Shown here: positions 6,795 through 14,822 of the stretch, one piece after another
How positions within the stretch are numbered: the stretch's first letter is position 1
How the letters are laid out: every line of letters begins with the position of its first letter
Origin: JBBSIN01 sp038232055
Lineage (GTDB): Bacteria > Actinomycetota > Actinomycetes > JADGOV01
Length of the DNA stretch: 24,066 nt
Direction: 5' to 3'
Assembly (NCBI GenBank): GCA_038232055.1
Contig: JBBSIN010000036.1
Span: 1-24,066, forward strand
The notes under the pieces: model-generated
The model's database searches: none
Told to the model about the DNA's origin: nothing
What the model saw: only the letters and a program-made list of their open reading frames with translations
Made by a program: the position numbers and the translations under genes

Positions 6795-8671
6795 CGGGTG
6801 GCGGTCCAGATCTGGACCCGCAGCGGCGCCGCCCGTGACGGCCGGCGGGCAAGCAGCCGGGCGTCCTCGCGGGTGCCCAGGTCGACGACCGGTTCGGGGC
6901 GGAGCCCGGCGGCCGTCAAGACATCGGCCGACTCGGCGACGACGACAAGATGGCGCCCAGTGCGGCGTACGGCGGCGTCGACGGTGGGCAGGGTAGCCGC
7001 GAGCCGGTCCTCCGCGACGACGGCTACCGGTACGCCGCAGCGCCCCCGGACGGTCTGTGGCAGCTCGTTGCGGCCGCGGGAGCCGGTGATGACCACGGCC
7101 GCTCGCGGGTCCAACCGTTCGCACAGGCGGGATACCGCGGACGCCTCGCCGCGCTCCGTCGCCGCCCCGAGCAGCGGCGCTGTGGCGACCCCCACCGGCA
7201 CCAGGGCGAGTGTCCCGAGGATCGCCACTGCCCAGCGCGGCAGCCGACCGGCGGAGCTGGCGACCAACCAGGCGGCGCAGACGGCCAGGCCGGGCACGAC
7301 GACCGGCACGAGCCGGCGGTCGGCCCAGGGATGGTCGGGGGTGATGCTGGGCCGGAGCAGGACGGCGGCGGTGGCGCCGGCCACGACGAGCAGGAACGGC
7401 GCAGCGTCGTAGCGGCTCGGCCCTGAGCGCAGCCGGTCCCGGGCGAGCAGCGCGAGGCCGGCCACCGCCAGGGCGACGGCGGGCCAGCCGACCCACCAGG
7501 CGAGCCAGTGCAGGCTGTGCTCGTCGTAGGTGCGGGTCGGATCGCGCGGCAGCCCCTGCCGCTCCTGCAGGGCGCCGATCATGCCGGCCGCCGACGTGGG
7601 TCGCCGCGCGACCTGGACCAGCGGGCGCAGCGCGAAGCCGATCCCGGCGAGCGTGATGCCCGCCGCGGCCGCCCATGGCAGCCACTGCGGGCGCGCCACC
7701 CAGCGACGCAGCGCGAGTGCCGCGACCGCGAGCAGCACGGCGGCGGCGGTGATGGCGAACAACTCGCCGGCCACGGTTGCCACGTACGGGCGGCTGAGCA
7801 CGATGCCGTCGAGCAGCCCGACGCCGACCCCGAGCCCGAGCCCGGCGACCAGCCGCCAGCTACCGCGCCCGGTGCGGGCGGCCAGCACGGCGTACGGCAC
7901 GAGCAGGAGCAGGTCGGCCGGCGCGTCGATCCGGGCGCGGGTCGCCAGCCCGGCGAGCAGCCCACCGACCAGCGGCAGCCGGCGTTCGGCCAGCAGGGCA
8001 AGGCCGCCGAAGAGCAGGAGCATGGCCAGCGGTTCGCTGTACGGCGACCGCGCCGCGTGCAGCACCGGGTAGGCGAGGCCGGTGCCGAGCGCAGCGAACG
8101 GTGCGCCCCGCGCGCCGGCCAGCCGCGCGGCCACGCCGGCCACGGCGAGCAATGCCGCGGCGCCGACGAGCGCGTCGGCGTGCAGGATGCCCGCCAGCCC
8201 GGCGACCCAGCCCGCCGGAGCCAGTAGGAGCGGCGTGCCGGACAGGAACTGCGGGACGATCGCCGTACCGCGCTGAAAGAAGCCGGGCGAGGCGAAGGAG
8301 ACGTCGGGGCCGAACCCCGACGACCCGCTCGGGATCGGCAGCCGGCCGTGCTGCGCCAGCCAGTCGGCGTAGAGGCCGTAGGAGCCGGCGTCGCGGCGGA
8401 GCACGACGTGCTCGCTCGACCACCCCCAGGCCAGCACGAGGAAGCCGACCACGACCGCCAGGGTGAGCCAGCCGGCCCAGGCGGGACCGTCGAGATCGGG
8501 CGTGCGGCGTACGACGAACCACGCCAGGGCGAGCGCGGCCGGGCCGCCGAGCGCGACAGCGGGAAGTGGCCGGTAGGCGCCGAGCAGCAGCAGGGGCAGC
8601 GCGACGAGGAGCCAGCCGGCCGCGAGAGCGGGCAGCGCGAGCGGCAGCCGGCCGAGGACGAGGCGGGTCAC
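6791..8671 (-). CDS. Multi-spanning membrane glycosyltransferase-like protein (GT-C type)
   Basis: A 626-residue membrane protein with about ten or more hydrophobic segments in the first 480 residues and a soluble C-terminal part of about 130 residues containing AAVVITGSRGRNELPQ. After the second or third membrane segment comes VVLRRDAGSYGLYADWL. This resembles the first extracytoplasmic loop of GT-C enzymes, where an Asp followed by Gly-x-Tyr is expected in the catalytic site. GT-C enzymes use polyprenyl-phosphate sugars outside the membrane, so a role in decorating or extending a surface glycan is inferred. The start GTG overlaps the stop of the upstream DUF2079 gene (GTGA). The much longer open frame running up to 10648 crosses two other genes and is not real. 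Confidence 0.75.
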   Translation of the reverse strand: MTRLVLGRLPLALPALAAGWLLVALPLLLLGAYRPLPAVALGGPAALALAWFVVRRTPDLDGPAWAGWLTLAVVVGFLVLAWGWSSEHVVLRRDAGSYGLYADWLAQHGRLPIPSGSSGFGPDVSFASPGFFQRGTAIVPQFLSGTPLLLAPAGWVAGLAGILHADALVGAAALLAVAGVAARLAGARGAPFAALGTGLAYPVLHAARSPYSEPLAMLLLFGGLALLAERRLPLVGGLLAGLATRARIDAPADLLLLVPYAVLAARTGRGSWRLVAGLGLGVGVGLLDGIVLSRPYVATVAGELFAITAAAVLLAVAALALRRWVARPQWLPWAAAAGITLAGIGFALRPLVQVARRPTSAAGMIGALQERQGLPRDPTRTYDEHSLHWLAWWVGWPAVALAVAGLALLARDRLRSGPSRYDAAPFLLVVAGATAAVLLRPSITPDHPWADRRLVPVVVPGLAVCAAWLVASSAGRLPRWAVAILGTLALVPVGVATAPLLGAATERGEASAVSRLCERLDPRAAVVITGSRGRNELPQTVRGRCGVPVAVVAEDRLAATLPTVDAAVRRTGRHLVVVAESADVLTAAGLRPEPVVDLGTREDARLLARRPSRAAPLRVQIWTATR

Positions 8672-10056
8672 TGGCGGTGCAGGAGTCGGAAGCCGCCGGC
8701 CGACCCGACGACCGAGTAACCGTTGGCCCTCAGGTAGGCCAGCCGGGCGCGGGCCTGGGCGACGTCGTCGAAGGGGAAGTCCCGGTCGGCGACGTCGAGC
8801 ACCACCCAGGGCGCGCCGCGGGGCAACTGGTCGAGCAGCAGCACGGTCGTCCGCCTGGTGAGGTGCGGGCCGAGGTGGCTGTCGGCTTCGATCGTGACAC
8901 CGTCCGGGACGCCGGCGAGGATCCGAGCGGCCGCCTTCATCGTCGGTGTCGTCGACCACTCCGACCGCAGGAACAGCACGCGGAACGCGAACTGCGGAAC
9001 GGCGAAGACGGCCACGGCGAGCGCGGCCAGCCCCGCCGCCAGGCCGATCCGCCGCCGCGGCAGCGAGCGCGGCAGGAGCCGCAGCAGCCGGGCCAGCCCG
9101 TCGGTCGCGCCCATCGCCAACACCGGCATGAGCACCGCGCTGTAGTGAAAGGCGGTCGACCAGTAGTGCTCGTTGGTCGAGAGCATGCGCTCGGCGAGCA
9201 CCGGTAGCGCGAGAAGCACGATCGGCGAGACCAGCGGCAGGAATCCCCACGGCGCGAAGAGCCAGACCATCGTGCGTACCTTTACCGGCGGATGCGTCGC
9301 GATCCGAAGCGTGTCGAGCGGGTGGCGTACGACGTGCCAGGCGGCGCTCGGCAGGTCGGGCCCCACCGCGCCGTAGGACCAGTAGGCGAAGTCGTGGCCG
9401 CCGAAAAGCGGGATGAGCCACCGCGTCGTCACGACAAAGGCGACCAAACCACCGACCGCGAGACCCGCCCCCAGCCGGCGCCACCCGAGGACCGCGAGGT
9501 AGATCCCGAAGACGGCGACGAACGGGCCGAAGTCCTCCTTCACCAGCAGCAGCGCCGCAGCGGCGATCGCGGCGTGCCCCGACCGGCGGGCCTGCGCCCG
9601 CTCCAGCGCGAGCGCGACCAGCGGCACGGCGAACGCCACCTCGTGGAAGTCGGTGGCCAGCGCGCTCTGAAACCCCCAGGAGAGCGCGTAGGCCGCGGCG
9701 ACGGCGTACGCGGCAGCCCGGCCCAGCAGCCGGTGAACGAAGACCCAGACGAGCGGCACCGACGACGCGAAGAGGACGGCCTGGGCGACGAGCAGCGCGG
9801 GTACGGCGGCCCAGATCCAGTAGACCGGCGCAAGCAGCGCCAGGACCGGGGAGAAGTGGTCGCCGAGCAGGACGAAGTGGCGGCCCAGCTCGTTGTGAAC
9901 GCCCTTGATCGGCACGACCGGAAGATGCAGGTGTGAGTAGCTCCGCACCGCCTGGTCGAAGATCACCGAGTCGTACGACGACGTCCGCAGGTGCCGATGC
10001 TGCTGCAGCGAGAAGACGGCGTACAGGGCGGCCGTGGCTACCGTCAGCAGCGCCAC
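8668..10056 (-). CDS. DUF2079 membrane protein (GT-C-like)
   Basis: A 462-residue membrane protein with about ten hydrophobic segments. The early loop SSYDSVIFDQAVRSYSHL matches the DUF2079 signature (D-x-x-x-F-D-Q-A). LGDHFSPVLALLAP, TDFHEVAFAVPL and FAPWGFLPLVSP are further family-like segments. A soluble tail from about residue 375 includes VTIEADSHLGPHLTRR. DUF2079 proteins are thought to be GT-C-type transferases but have no settled function. GTG at 10056 is the first sensible start after the nucleotidyltransferase stop at 10092. The open frame extends to 10557 only as an antiphase overlap of that gene. The ribosome-binding site is weak. Confidence 0.8.
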   Translation of the reverse strand: MALLTVATAALYAVFSLQQHRHLRTSSYDSVIFDQAVRSYSHLHLPVVPIKGVHNELGRHFVLLGDHFSPVLALLAPVYWIWAAVPALLVAQAVLFASSVPLVWVFVHRLLGRAAAYAVAAAYALSWGFQSALATDFHEVAFAVPLVALALERAQARRSGHAAIAAAALLLVKEDFGPFVAVFGIYLAVLGWRRLGAGLAVGGLVAFVVTTRWLIPLFGGHDFAYWSYGAVGPDLPSAAWHVVRHPLDTLRIATHPPVKVRTMVWLFAPWGFLPLVSPIVLLALPVLAERMLSTNEHYWSTAFHYSAVLMPVLAMGATDGLARLLRLLPRSLPRRRIGLAAGLAALAVAVFAVPQFAFRVLFLRSEWSTTPTMKAAARILAGVPDGVTIEADSHLGPHLTRRTTVLLLDQLPRGAPWVVLDVADRDFPFDDVAQARARLAYLRANGYSVVGSAGGFRLLHRQ

Positions 10057-10091
10057 CCATCCCGCGTGCCGCCGCCGATGGCCCGCGGCGG

Positions 10092-11156
10092 TCAGGCGAT
10101 CGAGACCCTGCTGTGGTCGCCGAGCATGAGGCGGTGCGCCCGTGGCAGCGCTGTGGACGGCGCCACCTCCACTTCCTTGCCGATGAGGGAGTCCTCGATA
10201 CGGGCCACCCCGCGAATCGTCGAGCACTCGAGGACGATGGAGTGCTCGATCTCGGTGCCCTCGATGGTGCACGAGTGGTAGATCGAGGTGAAGGGCCCGA
10301 TGTAGGTGTCGGCGATCCGGGTGCCGCGGCCGATGATTGCCGGGCCGCGAACGGTCGAGCGCTCGATCGACGCGTCCTCCTCGACGACGACTCGACCGAC
10401 GATCCGGCTCTCGGTGTCGACGTTCCCGCGCACCGCCGGCTCCAGCGACTCGAGTACCTTGCGGTTGCACTCCAGCATGTCCTCGAGGCGCCCGGTGTCC
10501 TTCCAGTAGCCGGTGACGTAGTGCGGTCGCACCACGTGACCCGAGTCGATGAGCCACTGGATCGCGTCGGTGATCTCCAGCTCGCCGCGACCGCTCGCCT
10601 CGATGGAGCGGACGGCCTCGTGAATCGCCGGCCCGAACATGTAGACACCCACGAGCGCCAGGTCGCTCCTCGGCCGCTGCGGCTTCTCCACCAGCCGGGT
10701 CACCCGGCCGTCGGTGCCCAGCTCGGCGACACCGAACTGGCTGGGGTTCTCGACCTTGGTCAGCAGGATCTGCGCGTCCGGACGCTCCTCGCGGAACTCG
10801 GCGACGAGGTCGCTGATCCCGCCGATGATGAAGTTGTCGCCGAGGTACATGACGAAGGGATCGTCGGCCAGGAAGTCGCGGGCGATGAGCACGCAGTGGG
10901 CCAGGCCCAGCGGAGACGCCTGCGGCAGGTAGGTCACCCGGATGCCGAGCGCGCTGCCGTCCCCCACCGCCGACTCGATCTCCTTGGCGGTGTCACCGAC
11001 GATGATCCCGACATCGGTGACACCGGCGTCGCGGATCGCTTCCAGGCCGTAGAACAGCACCGGCTTGTTGGCCACCGGCACCAGCTGCTTGGCGGAGGTG
11101 TGCGTGATCGGCCGCAGCCGGGTGCCGGCACCACCGGAGAGCACGAGCGCCTTCAC
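10092..11156 (-). CDS. Glucose-1-phosphate thymidylyltransferase, long form (RmlA/StrD-like)
   Basis: Predicted to make dTDP-glucose, or another NDP-sugar, from NTP and sugar-1-phosphate. The signature LSGGAGTRLRPITHTSAKQLVPVANKPV begins at residue 6 (key residues G-x-G-T-R-L-R-P and the K-Q-L-P-V pattern). MYLGDNFI near residue 105 carries the metal-binding Asp, and VEKPQRPRSDLALVGVY and GELEITDAIQWLI follow. From about residue 240 to the end there are hexapeptide-like turns of a left-handed beta helix. This is typical of the roughly 355-residue long forms. The other rml genes are not in the window, so the final sugar is unknown. It is first in a minus-strand operon with two membrane glycosyltransferase-like proteins. 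Confidence 0.88.
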   Translation of the reverse strand: MKALVLSGGAGTRLRPITHTSAKQLVPVANKPVLFYGLEAIRDAGVTDVGIIVGDTAKEIESAVGDGSALGIRVTYLPQASPLGLAHCVLIARDFLADDPFVMYLGDNFIIGGISDLVAEFREERPDAQILLTKVENPSQFGVAELGTDGRVTRLVEKPQRPRSDLALVGVYMFGPAIHEAVRSIEASGRGELEITDAIQWLIDSGHVVRPHYVTGYWKDTGRLEDMLECNRKVLESLEPAVRGNVDTESRIVGRVVVEEDASIERSTVRGPAIIGRGTRIADTYIGPFTSIYHSCTIEGTEIEHSIVLECSTIRGVARIEDSLIGKEVEVAPSTALPRAHRLMLGDHSRVSIA

Positions 11157-11164
11157 GCTCGCCC

Positions 11165-11170
11165 ACGTTA
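11165..11170 (-). promoter_or_regulatory. Leaderless-type -10 box of the rmlA-like operon
   Basis: On the minus strand TAACGT is followed by eight bases and the GTG start at 11156, a leaderless layout. It points away from the LCP promoter, so this gap of about 240 bases holds two divergent promoters. Confidence 0.45.
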
Positions 11171-11240
11171 GCGGTGCCGGCTACGGCGTGCCGACGCGGC
11201 TCGCGGCGTACCGGCACAATAAGGTCGCTGGATCGACCAC

Positions 11241-11246
11241 TAGACT
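11241..11246 (+). promoter_or_regulatory. Putative -10 box of the LCP gene
   Basis: TAGACT is a good actinobacterial -10 box. Transcription from about 11253 would give a leader of about 140 bases before the GTG at 11396, containing a 16-bp tandem repeat. No clear -35 was found at the normal distance. Confidence 0.4.
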
Positions 11247-11280
11247 CGTCTGGTATCGCGGTGGTTCGTGCGCGTTTGCT

Positions 11281-11319
11281 CGCTGGTGGCTGGCGACGCT
11301 GGTGGCTGGCGACGCTGTG
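11281..11319 (+). repeat. 16-bp tandem repeat in the LCP leader
   Basis: Unit cgctggtggctggcga occurs perfectly at 11281-11296 and 11297-11312. A third, broken copy begins at 11313 (cgctgtgg). It lies between the predicted promoter and the ribosome-binding site. Confidence 0.9.
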
Positions 11320-11383
11320 GCAACCGCCGGGGCAGCGTACGCGTCAAACAGGTGACACCACAGCAGCGACATGTTCCCCTCCT

Positions 11384-11388
11384 GGAGG
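11384..11388 (+). promoter_or_regulatory. Ribosome-binding site that fixes the LCP start
   Basis: GGAGG is seven bases before the GTG at 11396. The open frame continues upstream to 11174, but no comparable site exists there, so translation from 11396 is preferred. Confidence 0.75.
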
Positions 11389-11395
11389 TCAGCCG

Positions 11396-12934
11396 GTGAC
11401 GCAGCCGCCGCAGACGCCCGTGCGGCCGGCGCTGCCCCCTGAGCTCGACCCGCGCCGCACCCCGCCCGGTCCCACCCCCGGTCGCCCGCACCGCACGGGC
11501 CGCCGCCGGGTCGCCCGGATCCTGTCCTGGATCGCGGTCGTGACCTCGGCTGTCGTGCTCATCGCGAGCACCGGCACCTACCTGGCGTGGCGCTACTACA
11601 ACGGCCGGATCGCGCGGGTCGAGACCCGCATCCCCGGCCACGCGGCTCCGGTCGCGGTCGACAACGGAAAGACGCAGAACTTCCTCGTCGTCGGCTCGGA
11701 CACCCGGGAGGCGCCGGGCACCCAGAAATTCGGCGCCAAGAAGGGCAGCGCGAAGTACGTCGCCGGGCAGCGGTCGGACACCGTAATGCTCGTGCACATC
11801 CCGTCCGGCAACGCCAAGGCGACCATCGTGTCGTTTCCGCGCGACTCGTGGGTGTCGATTCCCAGCTACACCGACCCGAAGACGGGCGTGCACACTCCCG
11901 CGCATGACCAGCGGATCAACAGTGCGTTCTCGCTCGGCGGGGCGCCGCTGCTCATCGAGGTCGTCGAGAAGCTCTCCCAGCTGCGGGTCGACCACTATCT
12001 GCAGGTCGACTTCAACGGCTTTCAGAACATGGTCAATGCGCTCGACGGCGTCAGCATCTGCGTCAAGACGACGCGCAACGACAAGGACAGCGGCGACTAC
12101 CTCAAGGCGGGCACGCAGCACGTCAATGGCAAGCAGGCACTGGGGTTCGTGCGCGACCGCAAGGGTCTACCGCGGGGCGACCTGGATCGTATTGCGGACC
12201 AGCAGTATTTCCTGTCGGTACTGCTGCACAAGGTGCTCTCGACCGGGACGCTCGCCAACCCGCTGCGGGTGAACGCCTTCCTCAAGGCGGCGACCGGATC
12301 GCTCACCGTCGACCGGGACCTCTCCTTCAGTGACATGCGGACGCTCGCCCTGCGGATGCGGCACCTCGACCCTGGGCATGTCTCGCTCCTGACGGCACCC
12401 GTCAAGGACGCGAGCGCCAACATCAACGGCGCCGACGTCGTACTGCTCGACAATGACAAGATGCGCCAGCTTTTCGACTCGTTGCGCGGCGACAAGACGA
12501 CGGGTACGCCGGCACCGTCGACGCAGTCCGTCACCCTGACGGTCGCACCGGCCGACGTGTCGGTCGCCGTCTACAACGGTGCCGGCACGAACGGTCTGGC
12601 CAGCCGCACCGCGCGCGACCTGCGCCGAGTCGGCTTCCAGGTCACCACGGTCGGCAACCGAGGCAGCGGCGCCGCCGACACCGTCGTCCGCTATGGGGCC
12701 GGGCGCGCCGACTCGGCACGCACCCTCGCGGCCGCCGTGCCGGGCGCCAGAGTGGTGGCCGACGCGTCGCTCGGCCGAGTGGTGCAACTCGTCGTCGGGA
12801 GCGACTACTCCGGTGCTCGCCAGGTGGCCGTCGGCGTGGTGGCGCCCACCCCGGCGAAGTCGCCGGCCGGCAGCGGCACGAAGGGCGCCAACGCGACCAA
12901 CGCCGCCGACGCCGCGAGAAGCTGCGCACCCTGA
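11396..12934 (+). CDS. LytR-CpsA-Psr (LCP) family cell-wall glycopolymer ligase
   Basis: LCP enzymes transfer lipid-linked glycopolymers onto peptidoglycan outside the membrane. In actinobacteria one example attaches arabinogalactan. The 512-residue protein has a Pro/Arg-rich cytoplasmic start, one membrane segment at about residues 42-65, an LCP domain at about 95-280 and a LytR_C domain at about 386-470. LCP motifs include RSDTVMLVHI (126-135), VSFPRDSWV (145-153, with the conserved Arg-Asp) and FVRDRKGLPRGDLDRIADQQ (251-270), whose Arg residues bind the pyrophosphate. The last 40 residues are low-complexity Ala/Gly/Thr. It has its own promoter region and is followed one base later by the TIGR03089-type gene. 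Confidence 0.93.
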   Translation: MTQPPQTPVRPALPPELDPRRTPPGPTPGRPHRTGRRRVARILSWIAVVTSAVVLIASTGTYLAWRYYNGRIARVETRIPGHAAPVAVDNGKTQNFLVVGSDTREAPGTQKFGAKKGSAKYVAGQRSDTVMLVHIPSGNAKATIVSFPRDSWVSIPSYTDPKTGVHTPAHDQRINSAFSLGGAPLLIEVVEKLSQLRVDHYLQVDFNGFQNMVNALDGVSICVKTTRNDKDSGDYLKAGTQHVNGKQALGFVRDRKGLPRGDLDRIADQQYFLSVLLHKVLSTGTLANPLRVNAFLKAATGSLTVDRDLSFSDMRTLALRMRHLDPGHVSLLTAPVKDASANINGADVVLLDNDKMRQLFDSLRGDKTTGTPAPSTQSVTLTVAPADVSVAVYNGAGTNGLASRTARDLRRVGFQVTTVGNRGSGAADTVVRYGAGRADSARTLAAAVPGARVVADASLGRVVQLVVGSDYSGARQVAVGVVAPTPAKSPAGSGTKGANATNAADAARSCAP

Positions 12935-12935
12935 G

Positions 12936-13739
12936 GTGCCCGGCAACCCGCTTGCCGCGTACCTCGACGCCGCGGTTCGCGGCGATGCGGCACGTCCGCT
13001 GCTCACCTTCTACGACGACGCCACCGGTGAGCGGGTCGAGCTTTCCGTAACGACCACCGCGAACTGGGTGGCGAAGACCGCCAGTTTCCTCGTCGACGGC
13101 CTCGGGCGCGAGCCGGGCGACGCGGTGGCCGTACTTCTGCCCGTGCACTGGCAGACGGCGATCGCCGTGCTCGCCGGATGGGCGGCCGGCCTCGAGGTTC
13201 GGATCGGCGGCGATCCTGCCGGGGCCGACGTCGTACTCGCCGCCGAGGCGCAGCTGGCCAGGGCGCTCGACGCCGGTGCGGAGGACGTCGTCGGGTTCAG
13301 CCTCTCGGCCTTCGGGGCGCCGCTGGCCGCCGTACCGCAGGGGGTGGTGGACTACGCGACGGAGGTGCTGGGTCACGCCGACCGGTTCGCGACGCGCGAC
13401 CTGCCCGACCCGGCTCTGGTGGCCGGGAAGCGGGCGTACCCAGGGGCCGAGTTGGCAGCGTCCGTGGCAGCCGGCGTACGCCGCTGGCAGCTCGGTCCGG
13501 ACGACGCGGTCCTGACGACGCTGCCCTACGACACGGTGCACGGTCTGCTGGCCGGCCTGCTCGCCCCGCTCGCGGCCGGGGCACGGGTCGTGCTGTGCCG
13601 GCATCCCGATCCGCAGGCCGTCGAGCGTCGGGTCGGCGTCGAGCGGGTCACCGCTGCGGCGGGCTTCGACGTGACGGGCATCGACGTGGCGGGCATCGAC
13701 GCGGGCATCGACGTGCGCGGGATGCCCGGGCTGGAATGA
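12936..13739 (+). CDS. TIGR03089 family protein
   Basis: A 267-residue protein beginning PGNPLAAYLDAAVR after the GTG. The text FYDDATGERVELS, TANWVAKTASFLVDGL and VLLPVHWQTAIAVLAGW matches the small actinobacterial family related to the N-terminal part of acyl-CoA synthetases or AMP-binding enzymes. It lacks the phosphate-binding loop and the C-terminal lid, so it is unlikely to be an active ligase. Its function is unknown. In actinobacteria it commonly follows an LCP gene, as here with a one-base gap, which implies cotranscription. The last 25 residues are a GIDV-type repeat tail that is not part of the usual family, coded by a tandem repeat at 13661-13717. Confidence 0.85.
   Translation: MPGNPLAAYLDAAVRGDAARPLLTFYDDATGERVELSVTTTANWVAKTASFLVDGLGREPGDAVAVLLPVHWQTAIAVLAGWAAGLEVRIGGDPAGADVVLAAEAQLARALDAGAEDVVGFSLSAFGAPLAAVPQGVVDYATEVLGHADRFATRDLPDPALVAGKRAYPGAELAASVAAGVRRWQLGPDDAVLTTLPYDTVHGLLAGLLAPLAAGARVVLCRHPDPQAVERRVGVERVTAAAGFDVTGIDVAGIDAGIDVRGMPGLE
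13661..13717 (+). repeat. 15-bp tandem repeat in the 3' end of the TIGR03089-type gene
   Basis: Four units of the type gggcatcgacgtggc start at 13661, 13676, 13691 and 13703. The third unit lacks one codon (12 bp). They encode GFDVT, GIDVA, GIDA and GIDVR. Just after, the stop-codon region itself is imperfectly doubled (ctggaatgaca at 13731-13741 and ctcgaatgaca at 13745-13755). Confidence 0.85.
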
Positions 13740-13765
13740 CAGGCCTCGAATGACACGCCCGCGCA

Positions 13766-13795
13766 TTGCTCCCTGTTGACCTTGCGCGCTATATG
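13766..13795 (+). promoter_or_regulatory. Putative promoter of the cmcI-like gene
   Basis: TTGCTC (13766-13771) and TATATG (13790-13795) are 18 bases apart. TTGACC at 13776 is a better -35 by sequence but is too close to the -10. Transcription would start near 13802, leaving a CTG-rich leader of about 70 bases. Confidence 0.45.
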
Positions 13796-13857
13796 CTCCG
13801 ACGTTGCTGCCTGCTGATGCCCTGCTGGTAGACCTGCTGCTGACCCTGCTTCCCGCC

Positions 13858-13864
13858 GGAAGGA
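13858..13864 (+). promoter_or_regulatory. Ribosome-binding site of the cmcI-like gene
   Basis: GGAAGGA lies seven bases before the ATG at 13872 and supports that start. Confidence 0.75.
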
Positions 13865-13871
13865 CCTGTCG

Positions 13872-14798
13872 ATGCCCCGCGACGGTGCCCGCTCCGTCAG
13901 CTCCACGCTGGCCGACCGGGCGCTGCAGCCGGTGCTCCGTCAGGTCGTTCCCCGGTTCGACCGACTGGCCCTGCGCCGTTACCGCACTCTGGCCAAGCGC
14001 GGGGGAGAGGGCCGGGACCCGGCGGTGGTGGAGCACGAGACCATCGACGCGTTCCGCCGGCTCGTCGACAGAGCGGACGGCCCCCGGGTGGCCGGCTACG
14101 ACTCCCTGGTCGTGCGCGCCTTCCGTGGGCTGGCCGAGCGGGACCGCACCGGCCAGGAGCACCTGAAGTTGGTCCGGACCGCGCTTCTCGATGACTTCCA
14201 CCGCCTGTACTACCGCAACCGGAAGCGGACCTGGCAGCAGACGTACTTCCTCGGCACGAAGATCCTCAAGAACCCGCTCGACCTCTGGCTGTACCAGGAG
14301 ATCCTGCACGAGGTCCGACCGGACATCATCGTCGAGGCCGGGACGAAGCACGGCGGCAGCGCCTTCTACCTCGCCTCCCTGTGCGATCTGCTCGACAACG
14401 GCCGGGTCGTGACCATCGACACGGTCCCCGAGCCCAACCGACCGGAGCACCACCGCATCACGTACCTGACCGGGTCGTCGACCGATGCGGACATCGTCGC
14501 GCAGGTGGACGAGATGATCGGCGGAGGTCGCGCACTGGTCATCCTCGACTCCGACCACCGCTGCAAGCACGTACTCGACGAGCTGCGTACCTGGCATACC
14601 CGGGTGCCTGTGGGCTCGTACATCATCGTGGAGGACTCGAACATCAACGGGCACCCGGTCTCGATCGATTGGGGGCCGGGGCCGATGGAGGCCATCGACA
14701 CGTTTCTGGCGGAGAACGACGACTACGTCGTCGACGAGTCGAAGCACAAGTTCTTCTTCACGTTCAACCCGCGCGGCTACCTCAAGCGGGTCTCCTAG
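13872..14798 (+). CDS. CmcI-type SAM-dependent methyltransferase (cephalosporin hydroxylase family)
   Basis: A 308-residue protein whose residues 115-308 match the CmcI family, Rossmann-fold methyltransferases named after an enzyme of cephamycin synthesis. Motifs are QQTYFLGTKILKNPLDLWLY (122-141), the SAM-binding loop IVEAGTKHGGSAF (153-165), VILDSDHRCKHV (223-234) and IIVEDSNING (251-260). The acidic residues D226/D228, E254 and D255 correspond to the divalent-metal site of CmcI. Residues 1-110 are an N-terminal extension beyond the usual roughly 236-residue family size, basic and helical with no known domain. Related proteins in glycan clusters methylate sugars, so sugar O-methylation is more likely here than antibiotic synthesis. 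There is no beta-lactam gene nearby. Confidence 0.9.
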   Translation: MPRDGARSVSSTLADRALQPVLRQVVPRFDRLALRRYRTLAKRGGEGRDPAVVEHETIDAFRRLVDRADGPRVAGYDSLVVRAFRGLAERDRTGQEHLKLVRTALLDDFHRLYYRNRKRTWQQTYFLGTKILKNPLDLWLYQEILHEVRPDIIVEAGTKHGGSAFYLASLCDLLDNGRVVTIDTVPEPNRPEHHRITYLTGSSTDADIVAQVDEMIGGGRALVILDSDHRCKHVLDELRTWHTRVPVGSYIIVEDSNINGHPVSIDWGPGPMEAIDTFLAENDDYVVDESKHKFFFTFNPRGYLKRVS

Positions 14799-14822
14799 CC
14801 GCAGCCGCAGCCGCAGCCGCAG
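14799..14822 (+). repeat. CCGCAG hexamer repeat, four copies
   Basis: Four perfect copies of ccgcag follow directly after the TAG stop of the cmcI-like gene, at 14799, 14805, 14811 and 14817. Confidence 0.95.

Noticed and set aside
6791..10648. A 1285-codon open frame on the minus strand that could look like one giant membrane protein
   Set aside because: Only the part from the GTG at 8671 has sensible membrane segments. The upstream part is in the wrong frame across the DUF2079 and rmlA-like genes and is Arg/Ser/Pro-rich, as usual for shadow frames in GC-rich DNA.
11174..11395. Upstream extension of the LCP gene, including GTG at 11261
   Set aside because: The frame is open, but it contains the 16-bp non-coding-type repeat and no ribosome-binding site, whereas GGAGG sits at the right distance from 11396.
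13872..14798. Beta-lactam biosynthesis cluster, because of the cephalosporin-hydroxylase family name
   Set aside because: No other beta-lactam gene is nearby, and the CmcI family is widespread in glycan clusters.
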